DNA of 64,000 nt, from the NCBI RefSeq assembly GCF_029846235.1, contig NZ_JARVWP010000021.1, forward strand, positions 62,001 through 126,000. Direction: 5' to 3'. Made by a program: the position numbers and the translations under genes. The notes under the pieces are model-generated. The model ran no database searches. It saw only the letters and a program-made list of their open reading frames with translations, and was not told where the DNA came from. Shown here piece by piece: positions 8,061 to 16,837 of the stretch (position 1 is the first letter of the stretch; every line of letters begins with the position of its first letter). Source of the stretch: Bradyrhizobium sp. CER78. GTDB lineage: Bacteria; Pseudomonadota; Alphaproteobacteria; Rhizobiales; Xanthobacteraceae.

Positions 8061-11000
8061 ATGTTCAGCAAGGTCCTGATTGCCAACCGCGGCGAGATCG
8101 CCGGGCGGATCGGCAGAACATTGCGCCAAATGGGCATCGCTTCGGTCGCGGTTTATTCCGATGCCGACCGCTTCACCCGGCCGGTTCTCGAGGCCGACGA
8201 GGCGGTGCGCGTTGGTCCGGCGCCTGCCGCCGAAAGCTATCTCAACGTCGATGCCATCATGGCGGCGTGCCTTGCGACCGGCGCGCAGGCGGTGCATCCC
8301 GGCTACGGCTTCCTGTCGGAGAACCGCCGCTTCGCCGAGCGGCTCGCCGAGCACGGCATCAGGTTCATCGGGCCGCGGCCGGAGCATCTCGACGCCTTCG
8401 GCCTCAAGCACAAGGCGCGTGAAATCGCGGAGCGGAGCGGCGTGCCGCTGCTACCGGGCTCCGGCCTGCTGGAGACCATCGACGAGGCGGTGCAACAAGC
8501 AGACATGATCGGCTTTCCGGTGATGCTGAAGAGCACGGCGGGCGGCGGCGGCATCGGCATGCAGCTCTGCCACGACATGGCGACGCTGCGCGAGCGCTTC
8601 GAATCCGTGCAGCGCACGGCGCGGGCGAGTTTTGGCGATGCTCGGGTCTATCTCGAGCGGTTCGTTGCGCGAGCCCGCCACATCGAGGTGCAGATCTTCG
8701 GCAACGGCAAGGGAGACGTGGTGGCGCTCGGCGAGCGCGACTGCTCGCTGCAGCGGCGCAACCAGAAGGTTTTTGAGGAGACGCCCGCGCCGGGGCTCAC
8801 GGCCGAGACCCGCCGACGGCTGCACACGGCCGCGGTAGCGCTCGGCAAAGCCGTCGCTTACGAATCCGCCGGGACCGTGGAGTTCATCTACGACGTCGCG
8901 CGTGAGGAGTTTTACTTCCTCGAAGTCAACACCCGCCTCCAGGTCGAGCATCCCGTCACCGAGCAGGTCACGGGCGTCGATCTCGTCGAATGGATGATCC
9001 GGCAGGCGGCTGGCGAGGACGTGCTGGCGCATGCGGGCACGCTGGCGCCCAAGGGCGCGGCGATCGAGGTGCGGCTCTATGCCGAGAACCCGGGCGCCGG
9101 CTTCCGCCCGAGCGCGGGCCGGCTGACGCAGGTCGCTTTCTCGCCGGATGCGCGGATCGACGGATGGATCGAGACCGGCACCGAGGTGACGCCGTTCTAC
9201 GATCCGATGTTGGCCAAGATCATCGTTGCCGCCGAGACGCGCGAGGCCGCAATCGCGAAGCTGACGCAGGCGCTCGAGGATACGGTCGTCGCCGGCATCG
9301 AGACCAATCTCGACTATCTGCGCGCGATCGCAGCATCCGACGTGTTCCGCAGCGGGCACGTGGCGACCAGCGTGCTCGGCGAATTCGCCTATCGTCCCCG
9401 CACCATCGACGTCGTCGCGCCAGGCGCGCAGAGCGGGGTGCAGGAATTGCCCGGCCGGCTGCACCTCTGGCATGTCGGTGTGCCGCCGAGCGGCCCGATG
9501 GACGAGAGGTCGTTTCGGCTTGCCAACCGTGTGGTCGGCAATCCGGAAGAAACGACCGCACTGGAGTTGACCGTCAACGGGCCCACCTTGCGCTTCAATT
9601 CAGATGCGATCGTCGCGCTCTCGGGCGCGCGCATGAAGGCATCGCTCGACGGCACCGAGATTGCCTACGACGAGCCGGTCGCGCTACGTGCAGGCCAGAC
9701 GCTGGTCATCGGCAGCATCAAGGGCCCGGGCCAGCGCACGTACCTAGCCGTGCGCGGCGGCATCGATGTTCCCGAGATCCTCGGATCGCGCGCCGTGTTC
9801 GCGCTCGGTGCGTTCGGCGGCCATGCGACGGGCGCGCTGAAGGCCGGTGATGTGCTGCATATCGGTGCTGAGGCCTCGGGCCTGGCAACGCCGCGACGCG
9901 CAACGGCGGACGAGCGTCCGGAGCTCACATCGGCGTGGCAGATCGGCGTGGTCTATGGCCCGCATGGCGCACCGGACTTTTTTCTCGACGAGGACATCGA
10001 GACCCTGTTCGCGTCGAGCTATGAGGTGCACTTCAACAGCGCCCGCACCGGCGTGCGGCTGATCGGGCCGAAACCGCGCTGGGCGCGGGCCGATGGTGGC
10101 GAGGCCGGGCTGCATCCGTCGAACATCCACGACAATGCCTATGCGGTCGGCTCGATCGACTTCACCGGCGACATGCCGATCATCCTCGGGCCCGACGGCC
10201 CGAGCCTCGGCGGCTTCGTCTGTCCGGCGGTGGTCGCGCGCGACGAGCTCTGGAAGGTTGGCCAACTCCGGCCGGGCGACACCGCGCGCTTCGTGCCGGT
10301 GAAACGCGACGATCCGGTTGCCGGGCCCACGGTGCTGCGTGCGTCCGAACTCGGTTCGGCCATTGTCGGCCGCAATGATGACGGTCCGATCCCGGTGGTG
10401 TACCGCCGCGCCGGCGACGACAATCTCCTGGTCGAATATGGTCCGATGGAGCTCGACATCGCGCTGCGGCTGCGCGTGCATGTGCTGGCGCAGGCGCTGG
10501 AAGAGGCAAAGCTCGGCGGCATGATCGATCTGACGCCCGGCATCCGCTCGCTGCAGATCCATTATGACGGCACGGCGCTGTCACGCGGAAAACTGCTCGA
10601 CGTGCTGCGCAAGATCGAGCGTGAACTGCCCCCGGTCGATGCGATGCGAGTGCCGAGCCGCACCGTGCATCTGCCGCTGTCGTGGCGCGATCCGCAGGCC
10701 GAGCTTGCGATGCGCAAATATCAGGAGCTGGTGCGGTCAGATGCGCCGTGGTGTCCGTCGAATGTCGAGTTCATCCGGCGCATCAACGGCCTCGGCAGCG
10801 AGGACGATGTTCGCCGCATCGTGTTCGACGCGGATTATTTCGTGCTCGGCCTCGGCGACGTCTATCTTGGCGCGCCGGTGGCGACCCCGCTCGATCCGCG
10901 GCATCGCCTCGTGACCACCAAGTACAATCCGGCGCGGACCTGGACGCCGGAAAACGCGGTCGGGATCGGCGGCGCCTATATGTGCATCTACGGCATGGAA

Positions 11001-11603
11001 GGGCCGGGCGGCTACCAGCTGTTCGGCCGCACCATCCAGGTCTGGAACAGCTGGCGCACGACGCCGGTGTTCGAGTCCGGCCATCCCTGGCTGCTGCGGT
11101 TCTTCGACAAGATCCGCTTCTTCCCGGTCGACGCCGACGAGCTCTTGGACGCGCGCGCCGCATTTCCGCACGGGCAATACGACATCAGGATCGAGCAGGG
11201 CGAGTTCTCCTACTCCGACTATGCCAGAACATTGGCCGGTGCGCAGCCGTCGATCGCCGCGTTCAAGGCGACGCAGCAGGCGGCGTTCGACGCCGAGCGT
11301 CAGCGCTGGCGCGAGATGAAGCTCGATGAGGCGCCGGCGGAATCGGTCGATGCGAGCGCGACAGCGACGGGTATCCCCGATGGCCAGGTCGGAGCGTTCT
11401 CCGAGGTGCCCGGCAATATCTGGAAGATCCTGGTCGAGGAGGGCGCCGTGGTGGCCGCCGGTGACACACTCGCCATCATCGAGTCCATGAAGATGGAGAT
11501 CTCGGTGCTCTCGCCAACGGCGGGCCGCATCGCGTCGGTGCCGGTGAAGCCGGGGCAGACGTTGCGCGCGGGGGATGTCGTGTCGTTGATCCGGCCGGAA
11601 TAG
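8061..11603 (+). CDS. Biotin-dependent guanidine carboxylase (urea carboxylase family)
   Basis: A 1180-residue multidomain carboxylase. Order: biotin carboxylase (1 to about 450; KVLIANRGEIAGRIGRTLR, glycine-rich KSTAGGGGIGM, EVNTRLQVEHPVTE), KipA/KipI-like carboxyltransferase halves (about 460-1030), and a C-terminal biotinyl domain with the ESMKMEI motif, biotin on K1144. It fixes bicarbonate on the substrate amine at ATP cost. Riboswitch and DUF1989 context favour guanidine over urea, as shown for related enzymes; sequence alone cannot exclude urea. Expected next is allophanate hydrolase, but none is in the window. Confidence 0.93.
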   Translation: MFSKVLIANRGEIAGRIGRTLRQMGIASVAVYSDADRFTRPVLEADEAVRVGPAPAAESYLNVDAIMAACLATGAQAVHPGYGFLSENRRFAERLAEHGIRFIGPRPEHLDAFGLKHKAREIAERSGVPLLPGSGLLETIDEAVQQADMIGFPVMLKSTAGGGGIGMQLCHDMATLRERFESVQRTARASFGDARVYLERFVARARHIEVQIFGNGKGDVVALGERDCSLQRRNQKVFEETPAPGLTAETRRRLHTAAVALGKAVAYESAGTVEFIYDVAREEFYFLEVNTRLQVEHPVTEQVTGVDLVEWMIRQAAGEDVLAHAGTLAPKGAAIEVRLYAENPGAGFRPSAGRLTQVAFSPDARIDGWIETGTEVTPFYDPMLAKIIVAAETREAAIAKLTQALEDTVVAGIETNLDYLRAIAASDVFRSGHVATSVLGEFAYRPRTIDVVAPGAQSGVQELPGRLHLWHVGVPPSGPMDERSFRLANRVVGNPEETTALELTVNGPTLRFNSDAIVALSGARMKASLDGTEIAYDEPVALRAGQTLVIGSIKGPGQRTYLAVRGGIDVPEILGSRAVFALGAFGGHATGALKAGDVLHIGAEASGLATPRRATADERPELTSAWQIGVVYGPHGAPDFFLDEDIETLFASSYEVHFNSARTGVRLIGPKPRWARADGGEAGLHPSNIHDNAYAVGSIDFTGDMPIILGPDGPSLGGFVCPAVVARDELWKVGQLRPGDTARFVPVKRDDPVAGPTVLRASELGSAIVGRNDDGPIPVVYRRAGDDNLLVEYGPMELDIALRLRVHVLAQALEEAKLGGMIDLTPGIRSLQIHYDGTALSRGKLLDVLRKIERELPPVDAMRVPSRTVHLPLSWRDPQAELAMRKYQELVRSDAPWCPSNVEFIRRINGLGSEDDVRRIVFDADYFVLGLGDVYLGAPVATPLDPRHRLVTTKYNPARTWTPENAVGIGGAYMCIYGMEGPGGYQLFGRTIQVWNSWRTTPVFESGHPWLLRFFDKIRFFPVDADELLDARAAFPHGQYDIRIEQGEFSYSDYARTLAGAQPSIAAFKATQQAAFDAERQRWREMKLDEAPAESVDASATATGIPDGQVGAFSEVPGNIWKILVEEGAVVAAGDTLAIIESMKMEISVLSPTAGRIASVPVKPGQTLRAGDVVSLIRPE

Positions 11604-11649
11604 TTCCACGTCACGAGCGATCTGCTGCGGTCCTGTCCCCGACGTTGCA

Positions 11650-12267
11650 CTATGGGGGACGATCGGACGGAAGCCGACCTCGCCACGCCTCGTTGGCGAG
11701 GAGCCGGCGCTGTCGGTCGGCGATGGCAGGCCATCCGGAGCGCACCACGCTGAGGACCGCAGCGTCGGCGGATGGACCCTCATCGCAAGCAAAATAGGCG
11801 CGAAGCCGTCCTTCGCAGTGGTAGCCAAGGCCGGTGTAGAGCTCAAGCGTACGTCGCAGATGCCAATCCAGATGCACCTCGACCCGCTCGACGGCGAGCA
11901 CCTCGAAAGCATGCCGCGTCATAAGATGCGCGACATGACTCACGAGCAGGACCTCGTCCAATCGTCCGCTGCTCCAGATCGGCGCAAGCGTCGCCCGCTT
12001 CTCCTCCGGCTCAAGTGCTGCGAAAGCGGTAAGGCCGATGATGTCGCCGGACTCGGCGTCCTCGATCGCAAGCGCGGCCGCGACGTTCGCGCAGCTCAGC
12101 GTGGCCGCCGCGCGCGCCGCCGCCGCCTGACCGGAGCCGCCGCGATCGAGCTGCCGAAGCATGCCGGGGTCCCCGAGCGGCTTTACCCGTGAGACTTCAG
12201 AACCGTGGATCCTGGTCAGCAGGATGCGGTCGGTGGCCAAGGCGGCATGGTTGTCCACGAATTGCAT
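11650..12267 (-). CDS. GNAT-family N-acetyltransferase-like protein
   Basis: A 205-residue protein resembling RimJ/RimL-type acetyltransferases. The order is an acidic N-terminal region, ESGDIIGLTAF (beta strand 4 type), then VLAVERVEVHLDWHLRRTLELYTGLGYHCEGRLRAYF. The last segment matches the usual end of such enzymes, where a neighbouring residue turns into the 'GF/GY..EG..R' block. It is convergent with the carboxylase gene and divergent from the LysR gene, with 34 bp between the two start codons. The substrate is unknown. It interrupts the region between the intact carboxylase and its relic. Confidence 0.7.
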   Translation of the reverse strand: MQFVDNHAALATDRILLTRIHGSEVSRVKPLGDPGMLRQLDRGGSGQAAAARAAATLSCANVAAALAIEDAESGDIIGLTAFAALEPEEKRATLAPIWSSGRLDEVLLVSHVAHLMTRHAFEVLAVERVEVHLDWHLRRTLELYTGLGYHCEGRLRAYFACDEGPSADAAVLSVVRSGWPAIADRQRRLLANEAWRGRLPSDRPP

Positions 12268-12301
12268 GCCCTATTGACGCACCGAACCAATATGCCGTCA
12301 A

Positions 12302-13249
12302 ATGACCGAAATGGCAGTTCATATGCAGATTGGTCATGCCCTGAATCCGAGACACGTTGACCTGTTTCGCGAGGTCGTGCGTCACAACGGAATCACCAAG
12401 GCGGCCCTGAGCCTGCGGATCGGGCAGCCCTTCGTCAGTCGCGCCATCGCGCGGCTGGAGCGCGAGATCGGCTTCGCGCTGTTTGAACGCGGACGAGGCG
12501 GCGTCACGTTGACGCCGGAAGGCGAGATATTCCTGCATGAGGTGGAGCGCAACCAAGCCGGGCTGGAGTATCTGGCGCGTGCGGCGCGCGGCATTCGCGC
12601 GCGGGGCAGCGGGACGCTGAGGATCGCCTGCCTTCCCGCATTCACCTATTCATTGATGCCGCGGATCGTCAGCAAATTCTCCAGGAAGAACCCTGGCATC
12701 ATGTTGTCGGTCGCCGTGCATAGTCCTGAACGGGTCTGGAGTCTGGTTGCTGCAGGCCAGTGCGATGTCGGGCTGGCACGACCCCAGTCGGGCTTTGCGG
12801 CGGTCGATGACGAACTGCTGATGACGACCGACGCCGTCTGCGTGCTGCCGCGTCAGCACCGGCTGCGGTCCAAGCGGTTGATCATGCCGAAGGACCTGCA
12901 CGGCGAGGCGATGATTGCCCCGGCACCTGGCGCGCCGCACCGATCGCGCCTCGAGCGTGCCTTCGAAGACGCCGGGGCCGAGGTCAGAACGGTGGCGGAG
13001 ATTCAGTACAGTATGCAGCGCTGCGCTCTGGTTGCGCAGGGGCTGGGTTTCTCGATCGTCGATCCTGTCGTGGCGCGGGATTTTGCCAGCGCCCGGATCG
13101 TGCTCAAGCCGTTCACGCCGCGGCTGGAGCTCACCACTGTGCTGCTGTTTCCGTCGCAACGGCCGCGCAGCCGTCTTGCGCTTGAATTCTGCGAGCTGGT
13201 TCGCGCCGAGACCGCGGAATACAGGAAGCCCGCCCGCGCTCCGGCCTGA
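12302..13249 (+). CDS. LysR-family transcriptional regulator
   Basis: LysR-type regulator of 315 residues. The N-terminal winged helix is clear (HVDLFREVVRHNGITKAALS, then QPFVSRAIARLEREIGFALF and RGGVTLTPEGEIFL), followed by a periplasmic-binding-like effector domain. Possible starts are 12302, 12311 and 12323; the DNA-binding domain is complete with any of them. It is divergent from the GNAT gene across a very short gap, so it may control it. It could also act on guanidine catabolism, but nothing in the sequence shows that. Confidence 0.9.
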   Translation: MTEMAVHMQIGHALNPRHVDLFREVVRHNGITKAALSLRIGQPFVSRAIARLEREIGFALFERGRGGVTLTPEGEIFLHEVERNQAGLEYLARAARGIRARGSGTLRIACLPAFTYSLMPRIVSKFSRKNPGIMLSVAVHSPERVWSLVAAGQCDVGLARPQSGFAAVDDELLMTTDAVCVLPRQHRLRSKRLIMPKDLHGEAMIAPAPGAPHRSRLERAFEDAGAEVRTVAEIQYSMQRCALVAQGLGFSIVDPVVARDFASARIVLKPFTPRLELTTVLLFPSQRPRSRLALEFCELVRAETAEYRKPARAPA

Positions 13250-13354
13250 CCCGATCCGTGCCGCTTTGCCCGGACGTGGCGTTTCAAGCGTGCTTGAGCA
13301 GCGTGGCCGCGGGCTTGGCCAGCACATTCAGCCTGTCGTCTCGGCCCCGACAAC

Positions 13355-13717
13355 GCGTGGCCGTCGATCGCTGCGTTCAAGGCGACCCAGCAGGTGGCAT
13401 TCGATGTCGAGCGCCAGCGCCGGCGTGAGATGACGCTCGACGAGGCGCCGGCCGAATCGGTCGATGCGAGCGCCGTCGCGACCGGCATTCCCGATGGCCA
13501 AATCGGCGCCTTCTCCGAAGTACCCGGCAACATCTAGAAGATCCCGGTCGAGGAGGGTGCCAAGGTCGCGGCCGGCGACGTGCTCGCCATCATCGAGTCC
13601 ATGAAGATGGAGATTTCGGTGCTCTCGCCGGCGGTAGGCCGTATCGCGTCGGTGCCGGTGAAGCCGGGGCAGACGTTGCGTGCTGGGGATGTCGTGGCGT
13701 TGATCAGGCCGGGCTAA
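13355..13717 (+). pseudogene. Relic of the C-terminal end of a second guanidine/urea carboxylase
   Basis: Bases 13361-13717 align without a gap to 11247-11603, the last 118 codons of the intact carboxylase; I count about 50 mismatches in 357 bases. The biotinyl motif ESMKMEI is kept. The conserved tryptophan codon (TGG at 11421) is a TAG stop at 13535-13537, so the frame is broken, and no upstream part of the gene is present. Similarity begins abruptly near 13355. The divergence is too large for a recent local duplication. It is more likely left from recombination between two carboxylase alleles or copies. Confidence 0.9.
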
Positions 13718-13746
13718 GGCGGACACGCAAGGATGCGCAACGTCCC

Positions 13747-14955
13747 TCAGCCCTCAAAGGCGGCATGGACGCGGACGTTGCGTGCGTTCCGAGACTGGCC
13801 AAGAGCAGTCCGGCCTGCGCGATCCCGAACTTTCCGTTCGCGCCGGGTGCCGAGCGCATCCAGCAGCGTCGCGAGCACGATCATCAGCAAGACTCCCACA
13901 GAACTGAGGGCGATTTGAATCGAAGGCCAGTTCGATATGTCGAACAGATCAAGTTGGCTGACCAGTGCCAGCAGAACCCCGAGACAAAAGATCGGCAGCG
14001 AGTTCTCGCCACAATACCGCGCGCTGCGCAGCACCGGCGTCGATAGTCCTCGCCAGTTCTGCGGAACGAGCCGCAACGCAACGATCGCAAGGGCCAGGAA
14101 ATGCAGCAGCCGCAACGGGCTGAGATTCGATTTGTCCAATGGAAACAGCAGGTCCGTCAAAGGAGCCAGCGGCTTGATGTCCCGACCCAGTGCAAGGATC
14201 AGGCCGAGCGCCAGATAGAGAACGGCGAGAACGAGCGCAGTGCGCGATGTCGCCCAGCTTCGGATCTTTTGCCCGGCGATGACGTACCATGCGCCCAGCA
14301 CAATGAGGAGTTGCCAGGCCATTGGATTGAAGAACCAGGCGCCGTCGGGCCAGGCAGGAGTCCTCCATCCGAAGATGTGCACCAGTCCGTAGAGCAACAA
14401 CGAAAGGCCGAGCGTCACGTTCGGCGCGCGCAGCAGCAGCCACAACAGCGGTGCGAACAAGACGTGACAGATCACAAAAACCGGCAAGACATCGGTATTG
14501 ACCGGGCGGTACTGCAAGACCGCGGCGTGTGCGAGTGTCCCGCCCGGGTACTCGAGTAGAATCCGCGTATTGCTCGCGTCGGCAAGGCGATCGCTGCCTG
14601 CGAGGTAGACTAGGATGGCGCAGGCGAGCGTCAGCAGCAGGAAGGCGGCATAGATGTCCCATCCCCGCCGCAGCGAACGGCCGATCATGTGCCTCCAGCC
14701 CTCGCGCTGATACGCCCTGCCGTAAGCAAGCGCGCAGGTGACGCCGGAGATGAACATGAATATCTCGGCGGCATCGCAGAAGCCGTAGTTGCGCAGCGTC
14801 AGCCAGCTTCCGACGTTGTTCGGGATGTGATCGAGAAAGATCCACCATAACGCGATGCCGCGACAGATATCGATGCGCGGGTCGCGGCCGGTCGATCTGA
14901 ACTCCGGCGGAGTTTCGCCGATCAATCGCTTCGAGCTATGTGTTCGATCATGCAT
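13747..14955 (-). CDS. OpgC-family membrane protein (periplasmic glucan succinyltransferase-like)
   Basis: Polytopic inner-membrane protein of 402 residues with about ten hydrophobic helices. The N-terminal DPRIDICRGIALWWIFLDHI and NYGFCDAAEIFMFISGVTCA blocks are typical of OpgC. OpgC proteins add succinyl groups to osmoregulated periplasmic glucans, so a cell-envelope role is likely. I chose the ATG at 14955; a TTG at 14997 would add 14 residues with no family support. The gene ends 29 bp downstream of the carboxylase relic and faces it. Confidence 0.85.
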   Translation of the reverse strand: MHDRTHSSKRLIGETPPEFRSTGRDPRIDICRGIALWWIFLDHIPNNVGSWLTLRNYGFCDAAEIFMFISGVTCALAYGRAYQREGWRHMIGRSLRRGWDIYAAFLLLTLACAILVYLAGSDRLADASNTRILLEYPGGTLAHAAVLQYRPVNTDVLPVFVICHVLFAPLLWLLLRAPNVTLGLSLLLYGLVHIFGWRTPAWPDGAWFFNPMAWQLLIVLGAWYVIAGQKIRSWATSRTALVLAVLYLALGLILALGRDIKPLAPLTDLLFPLDKSNLSPLRLLHFLALAIVALRLVPQNWRGLSTPVLRSARYCGENSLPIFCLGVLLALVSQLDLFDISNWPSIQIALSSVGVLLMIVLATLLDALGTRRERKVRDRAGRTALGQSRNARNVRVHAAFEG

Positions 14956-15077
14956 TTGTCGATCTGTCCGGCGTGCGCACACGGCCTCATCGGGCAATGG
15001 CCCATGGGGCGCTCGGATGGTCCGAGGCGCGCGTGCCGGTCCAGCCTCCGGTCAACTCTTGGGATTATGTGCTCCGG

Positions 15078-15257
15078 CTACCCGAGGGTCGGCGACGTTT
15101 TCGTCGGCCAGTCGCAATCACGGGGGCCGGCAGGATCGCTGTCTTCCGACGGCGTCTGCATGATTTCGCCGATGACCGGTATCAAAAGCTGCTTCCGCAT
15201 CTCGGCGAGGCGGGCGCGACAGTATTCATGATAAAGCATATCGAATATGGTGGGCAT
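15078..15257 (-). CDS. Small hypothetical protein (59 aa)
   Basis: A 59-codon frame on the minus strand starting ATG at 15257. It is preceded by AGAAGG about 9 bases upstream of the start, a good ribosome binding site. The N-terminus reads MPTIFDMLYHEYCRARLAEM, then RKQLL: an amphipathic helix with balanced charge, unlike the Arg/Ser/Pro-rich shadows common in this GC-rich DNA. The C-terminal half is acidic and proline-rich. No known domain is recognised. It lies alone upstream of the opgC-like gene on the same strand and could be the first gene of that transcript. Confidence 0.6.
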   Translation of the reverse strand: MPTIFDMLYHEYCRARLAEMRKQLLIPVIGEIMQTPSEDSDPAGPRDCDWPTKTSPTLG

Positions 15258-15781
15258 GATCGAACGCCTTCTTGATCACTGAGGTTAACTTCCCACGTGA
15301 CAGATTTCGACCATTTCAACCGGCGGCAAAAAGCGGTGCCGGGGATGTCTGCCAGCGATGTCGCTATGGCAGCAAAAATAGACTCGATTTCACAATACCT
15401 GCCTGCCCGCAGTTCCTTGAGTTCGATCGATCCGCCAGCAAGTTCGTAAAGCTGATTTTCGCTTTGCACGTTGCTAGGAATATCCAAACTCAATCCGATG
15501 GCAGCAATTATAAATAGAGCTGTCGCGACCGCCTCCTCTTAAAGGAGAAATATGGCTGCGACTTTCACAAATTTTATATCCGGAATATCCTGATCACCGA
15601 GTGAACCAGTTCACATCAGCATCAATCACAGGCGAGTGAGACTAGCAGACCGGTAGCGTGGCTTCTTGGACTCATGCGCACGGATCGAGCTTAGGTCGGT
15701 GCGTGAATTGCAAAATGCAGATAGTGGCTGCGGCCTGCCGCAGCATTCCGTTCTGATGTTTTGTGAAGGCTGGAGGTCCCC
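15258..15781. other. Lower-GC intergenic region without a confident gene
   Basis: About 520 bases, visibly richer in A and T than the surroundings (especially 15495-15625). A minus-strand frame at 15258-15493 has helix-like content but only a TTG start and no ribosome site. A strong Shine-Dalgarno (AAAGGAG, 15541-15547) precedes a 13-codon frame at 15552-15593. The last 100 bases contain the ribosome site GGAGGT of the AraC gene. I see no RNA gene that I can name. Confidence 0.5.
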
Positions 15782-16774
15782 ATGGCTACGGACGCAGCCG
15801 ATTTTTCATCGTATCGATTTTCGACGCGCGACCATCCGGAGCGTATCCGGGTCCCGCTATGGCGCGAGCACTTTGCACGATGCATCGTGCACGCCGATAT
15901 CGAACCTCTATCGGACGTTCCGTTCCAGGCCGATGCGTCGCTGCACGCGGTTCAGGGCTTGCGTACGCTCGCGCTGAAAGGCACGTCCATGCGTTTCGCG
16001 CGCTTGCGAGCGAACCTTGCCGATGGCGATGACTCCATTGGTGTCATCGTCTGCTCGTCCGCGAGAAGTCGGCTGTCGCAGTGCGGCGAGGACGTTGAGC
16101 TTCGCGGCACCGATGCGATCGCAATTCTGCATTCCGAGCCCGTCAGCGTGACTTATGTCGAAGGACTGCAATTCGGCCTGGCCGTGCCACGCGCGGCGCT
16201 TGCGCAACGCGTGACGGATGTGGAAGGCCTGGCCATGCGGCCGATCCGGCACCAAACGGAAGCATTCCGCTTGTTCACGGCATATCTGAAGTCGGTGTTC
16301 AAGACGGGAGCCCTGAGCGCTCCCGGACTTCGTGAGACGGTCGTGCGCCACATCCATGATCTCGTCGCGCTCGCAATCGACGAGTGTCCTGCGTTGGGCG
16401 AGAGCAGTGCGAGCGCCGTCGTAGCTGCGCGGCAGAGTGCAGCACTCGACTACATCGCCCACCACTTCGAGGAGCCCGGACTTAGCGTTCAGACGGCCGC
16501 ACGCGGGCAGGGCATCTCGTCCCGCTATCTGCAGCGCCTGATGGCGTCGTCGGGATCATCGTTCACCGAGCGCCTCAATGAGTTGCGCCTTCAACGGGCG
16601 TTCCAGCTGCTCACCGGGTCCGATGCCGGCCGTCGGCGAATCTCCGATGTCGCGCTGGAGGTGGGTTTCTCGGACGTTTCGCATTTCAACCGCTTGTTCC
16701 GGGCTCGCTTCGGCGATTCACCGCGCGGCGTTCGGTTCGGACGCAAGGAATCGAGGGGAGCCGCGCGACTCTGA
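15782..16774 (+). CDS. AraC-family transcriptional regulator
   Basis: A 330-residue regulator with an N-terminal cupin-like ligand domain (about 1-190) and a C-terminal AraC/XylS DNA-binding domain (about 220-325). Both helix-turn-helix motifs are visible (LSVQTAARGQGISSRYLQRL and ISDVALEVGFSDVSHFNRLF), with the ending FRARFGDSPRGVR. The start at 15782 is preceded by GGAGGT. The N-terminal type resembles the AraC_binding_2/FeaR-like group. Its neighbours on either side (opgC-like gene, liv operon) give no clear target. Confidence 0.9.
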   Translation: MATDAADFSSYRFSTRDHPERIRVPLWREHFARCIVHADIEPLSDVPFQADASLHAVQGLRTLALKGTSMRFARLRANLADGDDSIGVIVCSSARSRLSQCGEDVELRGTDAIAILHSEPVSVTYVEGLQFGLAVPRAALAQRVTDVEGLAMRPIRHQTEAFRLFTAYLKSVFKTGALSAPGLRETVVRHIHDLVALAIDECPALGESSASAVVAARQSAALDYIAHHFEEPGLSVQTAARGQGISSRYLQRLMASSGSSFTERLNELRLQRAFQLLTGSDAGRRRISDVALEVGFSDVSHFNRLFRARFGDSPRGVRFGRKESRGAARL

Positions 16775-16837
16775 TCGAGAAAGAGGCGCCTGCGTAGTCC
16801 AACAGCCGATGTTCGCGGATTGTGGAGGCTGTCCGCC

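Noticed and set aside
11247..13717. Idea that the carboxylase tail repeats are a mobile-element direct repeat flanking GNAT and LysR
   Set aside because: The copies differ at about 14 percent of bases, include coding-type third-position changes, and no transposase is present, so an old gene-copy origin is more likely than target-site or composite-element repeats.
15182..15493. Possible 103-codon minus-strand gene upstream of the 59-codon gene
   Set aside because: Only a TTG start and no ribosome site; its end overlaps the better-supported small gene in another frame. A hydrophobic stretch just upstream (AVATALFIIAAIGLSL) has no start codon.
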